The notes: generated from the sequence alone by a model not told the origin. A DNA stretch of 64,000 nt from JADLGL01 sp963823045 (GCA_963823045.1 CAWGKA010000007.1:124001-188000); one strand, 5' to 3'; counted from the first letter of the stretch, positions 31,971-41,106 are shown. Numbers and translations are program-made.

Positions 31971-33419
31971 ATGCCTTTTGACACTCTTGGACTAAGTCCC
32001 AAGGTCTTGGCCGCGGTCGAGGCTTCCGGATACTCCGAACCCACTCCCATCCAGGAGAAGGCGATTCCGATCGTCCTCGCCGGCAGGGACGTCTTGGGTA
32101 TTGCCCAGACCGGCACGGGAAAGACCGCGTCTTTCGTGCTGCCGATGCTGACCCGGCTGGAAAAGGGCCGCGCTCGGGCGCGAATGCCCCGCACGCTGAT
32201 CCTCGAGCCGACGCGTGAGTTGGCGGCGCAGGTGGAGGAGAACTTCACCCGCTATGGCCGCAACCACAAACTGACGGTGTCGCTGCTCATCGGCGGCGTT
32301 TCCTTCGACGAACAGCTGAAGAAGCTCGATCGCGGCGCCGACGTCCTGATCGCGACGCCCGGCCGCCTCCTCGACCATTTCGAGCGCGGCAAGCTCCTCC
32401 TCACCGGGGTGGAAATCCTGGTGATCGACGAGGCCGACCGCATGCTCGATATGGGCTTCATCCCGGATATCGAGAAAATCACCAAGGTCCTCCCGTTCAC
32501 CCGCCAGACGCTGCTTTTCTCGGCGACCATGCCGCCGGAAATCCAACGGCTGACCCAGGCGTTCATGTCGAACCCGGAAAAGGTCGAAGTCAGCCGGCCG
32601 GCGTCCGTGACGAAGACGGTGACGCAGGTGTGGCTCAAGGCCGACCGGGAGCCGGCGCTGAAGCGGGCAACGCTCCGCGCCGCCATCCGCGACGCCAAGG
32701 ATCTCACCAACGCCATCATCTTCTGTAACCGCAAGCGCGACGTCGCCATTGTCGCGCGATCGCTGCAGCGACATGGTTTCGACGCCGACGCGCTGCATGG
32801 CGACATGGATCAACGCGCGCGAACGGCCGTGCTTGACCGCTTCCGCAAGCAGCAGCTCAGCCTTCTCGTCGCCAGCGACGTGGCCGCACGCGGCCTCGAC
32901 ATTCCGGCGGTGAGCCACATCTTCAATTTCGACGTGCCGAGCCACGCCGAAGATTATGTCCACCGCATCGGCCGTACCGGCCGTGCCGGCCGATCCGGCA
33001 CCTCGATCACGCTTGCGACGACCGCGGACGCCAAGAACGTCGCCGCGATCGAGAGGCTGACGGGCGAAAAGACCCAGCCGGACAAGATCGACGATTCGGA
33101 GGAAGTGGCGCGCAGCCGCCGGGCCCTGGCCCTTGAAGGCGGCAAGAGCGAGGCACCCAAGCCGGCGCGGCGCAGCCGTGGCGGCAAGCGCTCACGCGGC
33201 GACGGCGAGCCGAAAGATGCGCGTGTCGCTGCTGAGACCCATGCGGATGAAACTCAGGCGGCAGAGACGCATGCTGCGCCTCCGGCACCGAAGGCGAGGC
33301 CGAAGAACGACCGGCCACGGCGGCAAGAGAAACCCGAATCCGATCAGCCGGTCGTCGGCATGGGCGACCATGTGCCGGACTTCCTGCTCCGGCCGGTGCG
33401 GATCCCTTCTTCATCCTGA
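31971..33419 (+). CDS. rhlE: DEAD-box RNA helicase, RhlE-like
   Basis: 482 residues. ATP-dependent RNA unwinding in ribosome assembly and RNA decay. Motifs in order: Q motif YSEPTPIQEKAIP, Walker A AQTGTGKT, PTRELAAQ, GG and TPGRLLDH, DEAD as VIDEADRMLDMGF, SAT, then HGDMDQ, SDVAARGLDIP and HRIGRTGRAGRSG. The C-terminal ~110 residues are Lys/Arg/Glu/Ala-rich and disordered (ARRSRGGKRSRGDGE), typical of RhlE. There is no clear ribosome site, and the ~248-base leader contains a small hairpin (CGGCC AAAG GGCCG near 31943), fitting the post-transcriptional control of cold-linked helicases. Confidence 0.93.
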   Translation: MPFDTLGLSPKVLAAVEASGYSEPTPIQEKAIPIVLAGRDVLGIAQTGTGKTASFVLPMLTRLEKGRARARMPRTLILEPTRELAAQVEENFTRYGRNHKLTVSLLIGGVSFDEQLKKLDRGADVLIATPGRLLDHFERGKLLLTGVEILVIDEADRMLDMGFIPDIEKITKVLPFTRQTLLFSATMPPEIQRLTQAFMSNPEKVEVSRPASVTKTVTQVWLKADREPALKRATLRAAIRDAKDLTNAIIFCNRKRDVAIVARSLQRHGFDADALHGDMDQRARTAVLDRFRKQQLSLLVASDVAARGLDIPAVSHIFNFDVPSHAEDYVHRIGRTGRAGRSGTSITLATTADAKNVAAIERLTGEKTQPDKIDDSEEVARSRRALALEGGKSEAPKPARRSRGGKRSRGDGEPKDARVAAETHADETQAAETHAAPPAPKARPKNDRPRRQEKPESDQPVVGMGDHVPDFLLRPVRIPSSS

Positions 33420-33464
33420 AATAAGCTGACAGCGCTATCGCTTCCCATTCCCCTGACGGGTGGG

Positions 33465-33809
33465 CTAGTTGCGAACCCATGGCCTATTAGGCCGCTTTCC
33501 TGTCCTCAACAGTAGGATAAGCTTTGCCGGCGGCGCCGCCTTGCGAAGCACGATATGCGAATGCGCCCTGAGTTCGTTGCGAAAGCGCGATGCGTTGCGA
33601 CCTCCCCAAACGCCAATGAAATGCTCACCGGACGCCCTATGCCTGTAGACCGCTGCTCCACCGAAGGCCGCTGAAACACCGCCTTCGCCGCAGGACCCGC
33701 CACCGCCGTAGACTGCCGCAACGCAATTTGCCGGAGCCACGCTCACAAGGGTGTTTCCGGCCGGTGCGAATCCCTCGCCTCGAAACAGGTAGACTAGGCA
33801 GGCGGACAC
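33465..33809 (-). CDS. Hypothetical protein, weak call
   Basis: 114 residues from a GTG at 33809, with AGGA six bases upstream. The translation includes FRGEGFAPAGNTLVSVAPAN, CVAAVYGGGGSCGEGGVSAA, GEHFIGVWGGRNASRFRNEL and ends in a basic Arg/Pro tail. It has two close cysteines and balanced, non-repetitive composition, unlike a typical shadow frame, but I recognise no family. It lies between the convergent rhlE and the sufA stop. Support is moderate only. Confidence 0.35.
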   Translation of the reverse strand: MSACLVYLFRGEGFAPAGNTLVSVAPANCVAAVYGGGGSCGEGGVSAAFGGAAVYRHRASGEHFIGVWGGRNASRFRNELRAHSHIVLRKAAPPAKLILLLRTGKRPNRPWVRN

Positions 33810-33876
33810 GGTCGTCCTGCGCCCAGGCTTGTCTCCCGGGGGCGAAACCGGGCTCACGCGCGCACCGATCAACTTG

Positions 33877-34263
33877 CTAGTGCGCGGTCTCGGCTTCGGG
33901 CTTGGCCGGCTCGAGCTTGACCGATTCTCCGCAGCCGCATTCGCCGACCTGGTTGGGATTGTCGAAGACAAAGCCCGAGGTGAATTTGGTGGTGCGGTGG
34001 TCCATGACGCTGCCCAGGAGGAACAGCACAGCCTTGGCGTCGACATAGATCGTGACGCCCTTGTCGCTGACGACGTCATCAGCTGGGTCCGGCGCTTCGA
34101 CCGGATCGAGCGTGTAGGCCATCCCGGCGCAGCCGGCATTCTTGACGCCGACGCGCAGCCCCGCGATCGGCGGGTCGAACCGATCCACGATCTCGCGGAC
34201 CTTCTCGGCGGCCGCGTCGGTAACAGTCATCACGGCGGGTCGTGCCCGCATCTGCATGGCCAT
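33877..34263 (-). CDS. sufA: A-type Fe-S scaffold/carrier protein
   Basis: 128 residues. A-type carriers receive [Fe-S] clusters from the SUF scaffold and pass them on. The three ligand cysteines are seen in VKNAGCAGMAYTLD and GECGCGESVKLE, with the strand FTSGFVFDNPNQ before the last pair. GGAGG lies nine bases before the ATG at 34263. It is the last gene of the suf operon, 21 bases after sufT. SufA and ErpA/IscA cannot be separated by sequence alone; operon context favours SufA. Confidence 0.93.
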   Translation of the reverse strand: MAMQMRARPAVMTVTDAAAEKVREIVDRFDPPIAGLRVGVKNAGCAGMAYTLDPVEAPDPADDVVSDKGVTIYVDAKAVLFLLGSVMDHRTTKFTSGFVFDNPNQVGECGCGESVKLEPAKPEAETAH

Positions 34264-34284
34264 AGTCTACACCCTCCAGCGGGA

Positions 34285-34770
34285 TCAGTACCAGTTCAGC
34301 GCCACCTTGGCCTCGTCGGACATGCGGTCCATTGACCAGGGCGGATCAAACACCATCTTGACCTCGATCTGATTGATGCCCGGCACCGAGCCAACTGCGT
34401 TCTCGACCCAGCCGGGCATCTCACCGGCGACGGGACAGGCCGGCGCCGTCAAAGTCATGTCGATGGCGACGTTGCGGTCGTCGTCGATATCGATGCGGTA
34501 GATGAGACCAAGTTCGTAAATATCGGCCGGAATCTCCGGATCGTAGACCGTCTTCAAGGCGGCGATGATGTCGTTCGACAGCCGCTCGAGTTCCTCCGGC
34601 GGGATCGCCGAAGCCTCCACATTGGCGCGGGGCTGGGCCGGTCCTGGCTCCAACGCGGCATCCATCTCGGCAGTTGCGCTGTCCATCTTCGCTTCCGAAT
34701 CCTTGTCCTTGCCGGACCAAAGCCGTCCGAAAAGGCTCTTGGGCGTCATTTGGGACTTGCCGTCGGCCAT
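34285..34770 (-). CDS. sufT: SUF system protein SufT (MIP18/DUF59 family)
   Basis: 161 residues from the ATG at 34770. The C-terminal MIP18 domain (from ~65) shows DIIAALKTVYDPEIPADIYE, LGLIYRIDIDDDRNV, and MTLTAPACPVAGEMPGWVE, with the conserved Cys in APACPVAG, and ends near VFDPPWSMDRMSDEAK. The first ~60 residues are a charged, probably flexible extension found in many alphaproteobacterial SufT proteins. SufT helps maturation of Fe-S proteins under high demand. It is 17 bases after sufS. Confidence 0.92.
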   Translation of the reverse strand: MADGKSQMTPKSLFGRLWSGKDKDSEAKMDSATAEMDAALEPGPAQPRANVEASAIPPEELERLSNDIIAALKTVYDPEIPADIYELGLIYRIDIDDDRNVAIDMTLTAPACPVAGEMPGWVENAVGSVPGINQIEVKMVFDPPWSMDRMSDEAKVALNWY

Positions 34771-34787
34771 GTGAACCCCCCGCCCGA

Positions 34788-36041
34788 TCAGCTTGTCGCG
34801 AACAGGCGCTTGGCCTTGAGGACCGCTTCGGCCAACCGGTCGACCTCCTCGCGCGTGTTGTAGAGGGCGAAGGAGGCGCGGCAGGTGGCCGTTACGCCGA
34901 AGCGCTTCAGGAGCGGCTGGGCACAATGCGTTCCCGCCCGCACGGCGACGCCTTCACGGTCGAGGATCATCGCCACGTCATGGGCGTGAATACCGTCGAG
35001 ATTGAACGAGACGATCGAGCCCTTGCCCGGCGCAGTGCCGTAGATCGTCAGGCTGTCGATCGCGCCCATGCGCTCATGCGCATAGGCAAGGAGATCGGCC
35101 TCGTGCGCCGCGAAGCGCTCATGGCCGATGCCGGCCATGTAGTCGAGCGCCGTGCCGAGGCCGATCGCCTGAACGATGGGCGGCGTCCCGGCCTCGAAGC
35201 GGTGCGGCGGCGTCTCGTAGGTGACGCTTTCGGTCGTCACCTCGCGGATCATCTCGCCTCCGCCCTGATAAGGCGGCAAAGCTTCCAGCGCGTCGGCGCG
35301 GCCATAGAGGACGCCGATGGCCGTCGGACCATAGGTCTTGTGGCCGGTGAAGACATAGAAATCGCAGCCGATATCCTGCACGTCGACGGGGAGATGGACG
35401 GCGGCCTGGCTGCCGTCGACGACAACGGTGATGCCGCGCTCATGGGCGATGCGGGTCACTTCCTTGATCGGCACGACGGTGCCGAGGACGTTCGACATGT
35501 GCGTGATGGCGACGATCTTCGTCCGCGGCGTCAGCGTCCGTTCGAAGTCTTCCAGCGAGAAGGAGCCGTCGTCTCCGACCGGCACCCATTTCAGCACCGC
35601 GCCCTTCTTCTCGCGATGGAAGTGCCAGGGGACGATGTTGGAGTGGTGCTCCATGATCGAGAGGACGATCTCGTCGCCCTCGGACAGACTTTCGCCCAGG
35701 CCGGCGGCGACGAGATTGATCGCCTCGGTGGAGGAGCGCGTGAAGATGATCTCGTCAGGCGAAGCGGCACCCAGGAAGCGCTGCACGGTGCCGCGCGCGG
35801 CTTCATAGGCTTCGGTCGACGCCGTCGAGAGGAAATGCAGGCCGCGATGGACGTTGGCGTAGTCCTGGCCATAGGCGAGCGCCATGCGGTCGATGACCTG
35901 CCGCGGCTTCTGCGCCGAGGCGCCATTGTCGAGATAGACGAGCGACTTGCCGTAGACTGTGCGCGCCAGCACCGGGAAATCGGCGCGGATCGCCTCGACG
36001 TCGTAGGGCGCCAGCGGGCTTTCTTTGAGGGCCACGCTCAC
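34788..36041 (-). CDS. sufS: Cysteine desulfurase SufS (group II)
   Basis: 417 residues, PLP-dependent; it takes sulfur from cysteine as a protein persulfide. The PLP lysine lies in FTGHKTYGPTAIGVLYG, and the active cysteine in AVRAGTHCAQPLL with no long flexible loop, the group II form. VVDGSQAAVHLPVDVQ and EHHSNIVPWH are further SufS signatures. Its ATG overlaps the sufD stop by four bases. Group II enzymes usually work with SufE or SufU; neither is in this window. Confidence 0.95.
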   Translation of the reverse strand: MSVALKESPLAPYDVEAIRADFPVLARTVYGKSLVYLDNGASAQKPRQVIDRMALAYGQDYANVHRGLHFLSTASTEAYEAARGTVQRFLGAASPDEIIFTRSSTEAINLVAAGLGESLSEGDEIVLSIMEHHSNIVPWHFHREKKGAVLKWVPVGDDGSFSLEDFERTLTPRTKIVAITHMSNVLGTVVPIKEVTRIAHERGITVVVDGSQAAVHLPVDVQDIGCDFYVFTGHKTYGPTAIGVLYGRADALEALPPYQGGGEMIREVTTESVTYETPPHRFEAGTPPIVQAIGLGTALDYMAGIGHERFAAHEADLLAYAHERMGAIDSLTIYGTAPGKGSIVSFNLDGIHAHDVAMILDREGVAVRAGTHCAQPLLKRFGVTATCRASFALYNTREEVDRLAEAVLKAKRLFATS

Positions 36042-37378
36042 CGCTCCCTCCGCTCAAGCCACGAGGACAGGACGCCGTCCAACGCTGCGGCGATCGCCGC
36101 GTCGCCGATGGTCTCGACAGCCTCGTTGAGGAAGGCGCGCACCAGCAGGGCCTCTGCCTCGGCCCGGGGAATGCCGCGCGCCATCATGTAGAACAGCGAC
36201 GCCTCATCGACCTGGCCGATGGTGGCGCCGTGACCGCATTTGACGTCGTCGGCGTAGATTTCGAGCTCGGGCTTGGCGGCGAACTGCGCCTCGTCGGACA
36301 GGAGCAGCGTCCGCGTCATCATCTGGCCGTCGGTCTTCTGCGCCTCGGGGCGAACGAGGATGAGCCCCTCGAACGCGCCGAAAGCGGTGTCCGCGGCAGC
36401 ATTCTTGTAGAGCACGCGGCTGGTGGCGCCGGGCACGCGATGATCGATGCGCCAGGTGATGTCGCCATGCTCCTTGCCGTCGAGCATGTTTGCGCCCGAG
36501 GCCATGAGACTCGCGCCTTCGCCCTCGATCGACGCGAAGGCCTGCAGCCGCGACACGGCCGAGCCGCCGGTCACCGCGAGGTGGCGAAGCGTTGCGTTCG
36601 TCCCGAGCGCCGCCGTGAAGGTTGCGATGTGTTGCGCACCCGCGCCCTCGGCCTGCAGGTCGACGACCGACACATTGGCCGCCTCGCCGAGCTCAACGCC
36701 GAGGAAGCTGTTGGCCTGATAGGCGACGCCTTCAGGGCCGACATGGCTGACGAGCAGCTTTAGCTTCGCGCAGTTGCCGACCTTGGCGAGGCTTCGCGCG
36801 AACCAGCTGACATCGCTGCCGTCGACGGTGAGGTGCACGATCTCGATCGGCTTGGAGAGCGCGCAATCGGCAGGCGCCAAAATGACGACGCCATCCGACG
36901 CGAACGCGGCGTTGAGGGCGACCAGAGGATCGTCCTTAGCCGGCTCAATGGCGTCGAGGACGGCCACAACTCCGGCGCCGTCGAACCCAAGGAATTCCTT
37001 AAGCGTCGCGACTTCAACGCCCTCGGCGAGCAGCGCCTGGCGATCCGAGAGCGCCTCCTGGAAGTGTCCGTCGGCGATCACGAGGCGATAGCGGTCGAGC
37101 GACCCGAAGGTCGGCAGAGCCATATGAATCCGCGCCGCAGCGTCGGCCGACGGCACCGCCGCGACCTCGGCCGCGCTCTTCATCAGGGCACGGAGGTCGG
37201 TGTATTTCCAGGCCTCGACCCGCCGATGCGGCAGGCCCTGCCGCTCAAAGGCGGCAAAAGCCGCATCCCGGCGCGCGACGACATCCGCGGAGCCGGCAAG
37301 GCTGTCTCGGACGGCGCGATAGTTGCGCGCCAGCCCCTCCTCGGCCTCGGTCTTCATGGTGCGGGGTTCAGCCGACAT
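36038..37378 (-). CDS. sufD: Fe-S assembly scaffold subunit SufD
   Basis: 446 residues. SufD joins SufB and SufC to form the SufBC2D scaffold. The right-handed beta-helix core and the helical C-terminus are recognisable: HRRVEAWKYTDLRAL at the N-terminus, GANMLDGKEHGDITWRIDHR, SRVLYKNAAADTAFGAFEG, and KCGHGATIGQVDEASLFYMMARGI with the conserved His and Cys, followed by EALLVRAFLNE. It is 10 bases after sufC and overlaps sufS by four, so expression is tightly coupled. Confidence 0.95.
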   Translation of the reverse strand: MSAEPRTMKTEAEEGLARNYRAVRDSLAGSADVVARRDAAFAAFERQGLPHRRVEAWKYTDLRALMKSAAEVAAVPSADAAARIHMALPTFGSLDRYRLVIADGHFQEALSDRQALLAEGVEVATLKEFLGFDGAGVVAVLDAIEPAKDDPLVALNAAFASDGVVILAPADCALSKPIEIVHLTVDGSDVSWFARSLAKVGNCAKLKLLVSHVGPEGVAYQANSFLGVELGEAANVSVVDLQAEGAGAQHIATFTAALGTNATLRHLAVTGGSAVSRLQAFASIEGEGASLMASGANMLDGKEHGDITWRIDHRVPGATSRVLYKNAAADTAFGAFEGLILVRPEAQKTDGQMMTRTLLLSDEAQFAAKPELEIYADDVKCGHGATIGQVDEASLFYMMARGIPRAEAEALLVRAFLNEAVETIGDAAIAAALDGVLSSWLERRER

Positions 37379-37388
37379 CGTTCAACGC

Positions 37389-38150
37389 CTAGGCGGCGTC
37401 CTCCTCCTCATATTCGGCGTAGCCCTGCGCTTCCAGTTCCAGCGCCAGCTCCTTGCCGCCGGAGCGGACGATACGGCCGCGGGCCATGACGTGAACGTGG
37501 CTCGGCACGATGTGATCCAAGAGACGCTGATAGTGGGTGATGACGAGCATCGCCCGATCGGGCGTCCAGATCGAATTGACGCCGGCCGAGACGACGCGGA
37601 GCGCATCGATGTCGAGGCCGGAATCGGTTTCATCGAGGATGGCGAGGCGCGGCTCAAGCAGGGCCATCTGCAGGATCTCATTGCGCTTCTTCTCGCCGCC
37701 CGAAAATCCGGTGTTGATTGGCCGCCTAAGCATTTCCGGAGTCATTTGAAGCTTCTCGGTCGCTTCCTTCACCCGGCGCATGAAATCAGGCGTCGTCAGC
37801 TCCGCTTCACCGCGCGCCTTGCGCTGCGCGTTGACCGCCGCCTTGAGGAACGTCATGCCGCTGACGCCAGGAATTTCGACCGGGTATTGAAAGGCGAGAA
37901 AGACGCCCGCCGCGGCACGCTCATCCGGCTCGAGAGCCAGCAGGTCCTGGCCGGCGTAGACCACCTCGCCACCGGTCACCTCATAGCCGTCCTTGCCGGC
38001 GAGGATGTGAGCCAGGGTCGACTTGCCCGATCCGTTCGGGCCCATGATCGCGTGAATCTCGCCCGCATCGATCGAAAGACTTAGCCCGCGAAGAATCTCG
38101 CGACCGTCGTCGACCCGCGCATGAAGATTGCGAATTTCGAGCAAGGCCAT
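37389..38150 (-). CDS. sufC: Fe-S assembly ATPase SufC
   Basis: 253 residues, the ABC-type ATPase of the SufBC2D complex. Walker A is GPNGSGKSTLAH, the Q loop VFLAFQYPVEIPGV, the ABC signature FSGGEKKRNEI and Walker B LAILDETDSGLDIDAL, with the H loop VITHYQRLL. The ATG at 38150 is preceded by a TAAG sequence that would be the natural stop of the upstream DUF4260 gene if that gene's frameshift is corrected. No transmembrane part exists, as expected. Confidence 0.97.
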   Translation of the reverse strand: MALLEIRNLHARVDDGREILRGLSLSIDAGEIHAIMGPNGSGKSTLAHILAGKDGYEVTGGEVVYAGQDLLALEPDERAAAGVFLAFQYPVEIPGVSGMTFLKAAVNAQRKARGEAELTTPDFMRRVKEATEKLQMTPEMLRRPINTGFSGGEKKRNEILQMALLEPRLAILDETDSGLDIDALRVVSAGVNSIWTPDRAMLVITHYQRLLDHIVPSHVHVMARGRIVRSGGKELALELEAQGYAEYEEEDAA

Positions 38151-38602
38151 CTTACGCGCCTTCCTTTCCAGAGATTTCCGAGCGGGCCGTCGTGCCCTTG
38201 CCGGCCGACTGGCCCGAGATGCGTGATGCTGATCTCGTCCGGCTGGCGAAGGCCGTAGCCGAGGGCGCGGTCGACACCGATGTGGATCGCCCAGATCAGG
38301 CCGATGCCGAGAACCACCGGCGTCGCCTCCGGATCGGCCCGGAGGATGAGATAGCCGCCGATACCGAAGAGGATCGGCCAGACCCAGCTGTGTACGGCGT
38401 TGTAGATGCGCGCGCCCGTCGCGGCGCCTGCCAGAAAGCCGAGGAATGCAAGATCAGGCGCCAGGATCAGCGCGGCAAAGAGCCACCAGCTGAGGTCCAG
38501 CGTACCGTAGAGATAAAGGGCGGCCGCCGCGAAGGCGAGGCCCTCCAGCTTCAGGATCGTCCGCGTCTCTCGCGGCGGATAGCCAACCCCGGCGGTCGTC
38601 AT
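38081..38602 (-). CDS. DUF4260 membrane protein with apparent C-terminal frameshift
   Basis: As written, 173 residues overlapping sufC by 70 bases. The first ~130 are a normal DUF4260 protein: KLEGLAFAAAALYLYGTLDL, WWLFAALILAPDLAFLGFLAG, NAVHSWVWPILFGIGGYLIL and AIHIGVDRALGYGLR…ISITHLG. After HLG the frame gives an odd Arg/Trp tail. Removing one G from the GGG at 38213-38215 yields HLGQSAGKGTTARSEISG… and a TAA at 38152-38154, immediately before the sufC ATG, a far more natural ending of about 149 residues. Function unknown; the four membrane helices and position within suf are the only clues. Confidence 0.72.
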   Translation of the reverse strand: MTTAGVGYPPRETRTILKLEGLAFAAAALYLYGTLDLSWWLFAALILAPDLAFLGFLAGAATGARIYNAVHSWVWPILFGIGGYLILRADPEATPVVLGIGLIWAIHIGVDRALGYGLRQPDEISITHLGPVGRQGHDGPLGNLWKGRRVRWPCSKFAIFMRGSTTVARFFAG

Positions 38603-38904
38603 TCCTGCCCCCCATCGGACCGTCCGACCCGCCCGCTGCGATACTCGGCAACGGTGTGGTTCCTGTCGCCCTTGGCGACGGCGGCGGTGATGAACATCGA
38701 AGCGCCCAAGGCCGCAACCACGGCGAAGAGCACCGCCCCAAGTACCAATGATCCCGCCACGGCGAGGGCGGCAAAGGCCACTCCGCCGACGGCGATCGAC
38801 GCCAGGAAGGCGAGCACGACGAGCCAGCCTTCGCGCGAAACCGGCGACATTGCGTTGCGTGAATGCCCGACCGGAAAGCGCCGGGCGAACCAGTAGTCGG
38901 TCAT
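38599..38904 (-). CDS. Small two-helix membrane protein in the suf operon
   Basis: 101 residues. Two hydrophobic helices (GWLVVLAFLASIAVGGVAFA and VLGAVLFAVVAALGASMFI) lie between a short basic N-terminus (MTDYWFARRFPVGHSRN) and a charged C-terminus (RNHTVAEYRSGRVGRSDGG). No family is recognised. The stop overlaps the DUF4260 ATG by four bases, so the two membrane genes are coupled. It begins three bases before the stop of the YbjQ gene. Confidence 0.75.
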   Translation of the reverse strand: MTDYWFARRFPVGHSRNAMSPVSREGWLVVLAFLASIAVGGVAFAALAVAGSLVLGAVLFAVVAALGASMFITAAVAKGDRNHTVAEYRSGRVGRSDGGQE

Positions 38905-38907
38905 GCC

Positions 38908-39237
38908 TCAGCCTATCGGTTCCACGGTCACGGCGGTCCCAGTCGCCGACACCATGAGCATCGAGCCGTTCTGGCCGACGACCTCATAGTCGAGATCGAC
39001 GCCGATGACGGCGTTGCCGCCGCGGGCGACGGCGTCCTGCTCCATCTCGTCGAGCGCAGTCTCGCGGGCGTCCTTCAGCTTGTGCTCATAGGCGGCCGAG
39101 CGGCCGCCGACGACATCGCGCACCGCGGCGAAGATATCGCGGAAGATATTGGCGCCCATGATCGCCTCGCCGGAGACGATGCCGTGATAGGCGACGATCC
39201 GGTAGCCCTCGATCACAGGCGTGGTGGTGACGATCAT
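38908..39237 (-). CDS. YbjQ/DUF74 family protein
   Basis: 109 residues from the ATG at 39237. YbjQ-family proteins form pentamers and are described as possible metal-binding proteins, but their function is open. Family features are visible: MIVTTTPVIEGYRIVAYHGI, VSGEAIMGANIFRDIF, the helix LKDARETALDEMEQDAVARG and GNAVIGVDLDYEVVG. An extended start at 39288 is possible but would overlap the upstream gene. Placement in the suf operon suggests a metal or redox link, which is inference. Confidence 0.88.
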   Translation of the reverse strand: MIVTTTPVIEGYRIVAYHGIVSGEAIMGANIFRDIFAAVRDVVGGRSAAYEHKLKDARETALDEMEQDAVARGGNAVIGVDLDYEVVGQNGSMLMVSATGTAVTVEPIG

Positions 39238-39253
39238 TCGGGTCCCCCCCCGG

Positions 39254-39619
39254 CTACGCCGGCGCCTTCGCGCCGGAGAACTGCGCAATCACTTCAATGC
39301 GACCGTGAATATGTGAGTTGAATTCCTCGAGTTCTGCGGCGGGAACCCAGTATTCCTCGTGCTCTCTACCGCCGACCGTTTGGCGGTCGAACCGTGAGAG
39401 GTAGACGCTGTCGACGCTGAACCGAGTCACGAAGCCTTCTCGTGAACCGTGCTTGGTGTTCCAGTCGCGGGCAATCTTACGCGCGTAGGCTTCCGTCGTG
39501 ACCGGATAGAAAATGGGCTGCTCCGGCAGGCGCGGCGGAAATGCGCGGAAATCGGCGTCGCGGATGAGAGCGAGTTCTTCCGCTCCGACGGGTCGATAGA
39601 GGACGGTCAGTTCACTCAT
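39254..39619 (-). CDS. Small 'ADP-ribosylation/crystallin J1'-like protein
   Basis: 121 residues. The pattern YRPVGAEELALI, AFPPRLPEQPIFYPVTTEAY, ARKIARDWNTKHGSREGFVTRF, and GREHEEYWVPAAELEEFN is the short family usually labelled ADP-ribosylation/crystallin J1 in databases; it is too short to be an ADP-ribosylglycohydrolase and its real function is unknown. The ATG overlaps the sufB stop by four bases. It is the first of four accessory genes placed between sufB and sufC. Confidence 0.78.
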   Translation of the reverse strand: MSELTVLYRPVGAEELALIRDADFRAFPPRLPEQPIFYPVTTEAYARKIARDWNTKHGSREGFVTRFSVDSVYLSRFDRQTVGGREHEEYWVPAAELEEFNSHIHGRIEVIAQFSGAKAPA

Positions 39620-41106
39620 CCGACGCTTCCCTCGAGGCTGACGCCGATCAGCTTCTGCGCTTCGACGGCGAATTCCATCGGCAGCTGCTGGATGACATCG
39701 CGGACGAAGCCGTTGACGATGAGCGCCACCGCCTCCTCCTCAGAGATGCCCCGCTGCCGGCAGTAGAACAGCTGGTCGTCGCCGATCTTCGAGGTCGTCG
39801 CCTCGTGCTCGAAGACGACGTCGGAATTCTTTGCTTCGATATAGGGGATGGTGTGGGCGCCGCATTTGTCGCCGATCAGCAGCGAGTCGCAGACCGTGTG
39901 GTTGCGAACGTGCCTCGCCTTGCGGTGCGCCGAGACGAGACCGCGATAGGTGTTTGACGAGAAGCCGGCGGCGATGCCCTTGGAGACGATGCGGCTCTTC
40001 GTGTTCTTGCCGAGATGGGTCATCTTGGTGCCGGAATCGACCTGCTGATGGCCGTTCGAGACGGCGATCGAGAAGAACTCGCCGACGCTGTCGTCGCCAC
40101 GGAGGATGCAGCTCGGATATTTCCAGGTGATCGCCGAGCCGGTTTCGACCTGCGTCCACGAAATCTTCGAGCGGTCGCCGCGGCAGTCGCCACGCTTGGT
40201 GACGAAATTATAGACGCCGCCCTTGCCGTCCTTGTCGCCCGGATACCAGTTCTGGACCGTCGAATATTTGATCTCGGCGTCTTCCAGCGCGACCAACTCG
40301 ACGACGGCAGCGTGCAGTTGGTTCTCGTCGCGCATCGGCGCGGTGCAGCCTTCGAGATAGGAGACATAGGCCCCCTTCTCGGCGACGATCAGCGTTCGCT
40401 CGAACTGGCCGGTGTTGCGCTCATTGATGCGGAAATAGGTCGAGAGTTCCATAGGGCAGCGGACGCCCTCGGGCACATAGACGAACGACCCGTCGGAGAA
40501 GACCGCCGAATTCAGCGTGGCGTAGAAATTGTCGGTCACCGGCACGACCGAGCCGAGATATTTCCGCACGATCTCCGGGTGCTCGCGGATCGCCTCGGAC
40601 ATCGACATGAAGAGGACGCCGGCTTCGGCCAGTTCCTTGCGGAAGGTGGTCGCGACCGAGACGCTGTCGAACACGGCATCGACCGCTACCCTCGACGGCA
40701 GGTCGGGCCCGGAGGGCTGCTCGATGCCGAGCAGGATTTCGCGCTCGCGCAACGGAATGCCGAGCTTCTCATAGGTCTCGAGGATCTCGGGCGGCACCTC
40801 GTCGAGGCTCTTGTACGAGCCGCCGGCCTTCGGCGCCGAGTAATAGTAGATGTCCTGGAAATCGATCTTCGGATAGGCGACGCGCGCCCAGGTCGGCTCC
40901 TTCAGCGTCAGCCAGCGCTTGAACGCGGCAAGGCGCCATTCGAGCATCCATTCGGGCTCGTTCTTCTTCGCCGATATGAAGCGAACGGTGTCCTCTGTCA
41001 GGCCTTTGGGGGCCCGCTCCGACTCGATGTCGGTCGAGAAACCATATTTGTAACGGTCGACGTCGATCTCACGGACCTGTTCGACCGTCTCACGCACTGC
41101 TGGCAT
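39616..41106 (-). CDS. sufB: Fe-S assembly scaffold subunit SufB
   Basis: 496 residues, normal for SufB. It carries the nascent cluster in SufBC2D. Landmarks: KYGFSTDIESERAPKGL at the N-terminus, FYATLNSAVFSDGSFVYVPEG, CPMELSTYFRINE, EGCTAPMRDENQLHAAVVEL and VQNWYPGDKDGKGGVYNFVTKRG, and the C-terminal HIPYIEAKNSDVVFEHEATTS with the sulfur-relay Glu/Cys/His region. It starts 53 bases after iscS on the same strand. Confidence 0.96.
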   Translation of the reverse strand: MPAVRETVEQVREIDVDRYKYGFSTDIESERAPKGLTEDTVRFISAKKNEPEWMLEWRLAAFKRWLTLKEPTWARVAYPKIDFQDIYYYSAPKAGGSYKSLDEVPPEILETYEKLGIPLREREILLGIEQPSGPDLPSRVAVDAVFDSVSVATTFRKELAEAGVLFMSMSEAIREHPEIVRKYLGSVVPVTDNFYATLNSAVFSDGSFVYVPEGVRCPMELSTYFRINERNTGQFERTLIVAEKGAYVSYLEGCTAPMRDENQLHAAVVELVALEDAEIKYSTVQNWYPGDKDGKGGVYNFVTKRGDCRGDRSKISWTQVETGSAITWKYPSCILRGDDSVGEFFSIAVSNGHQQVDSGTKMTHLGKNTKSRIVSKGIAAGFSSNTYRGLVSAHRKARHVRNHTVCDSLLIGDKCGAHTIPYIEAKNSDVVFEHEATTSKIGDDQLFYCRQRGISEEEAVALIVNGFVRDVIQQLPMEFAVEAQKLIGVSLEGSVG

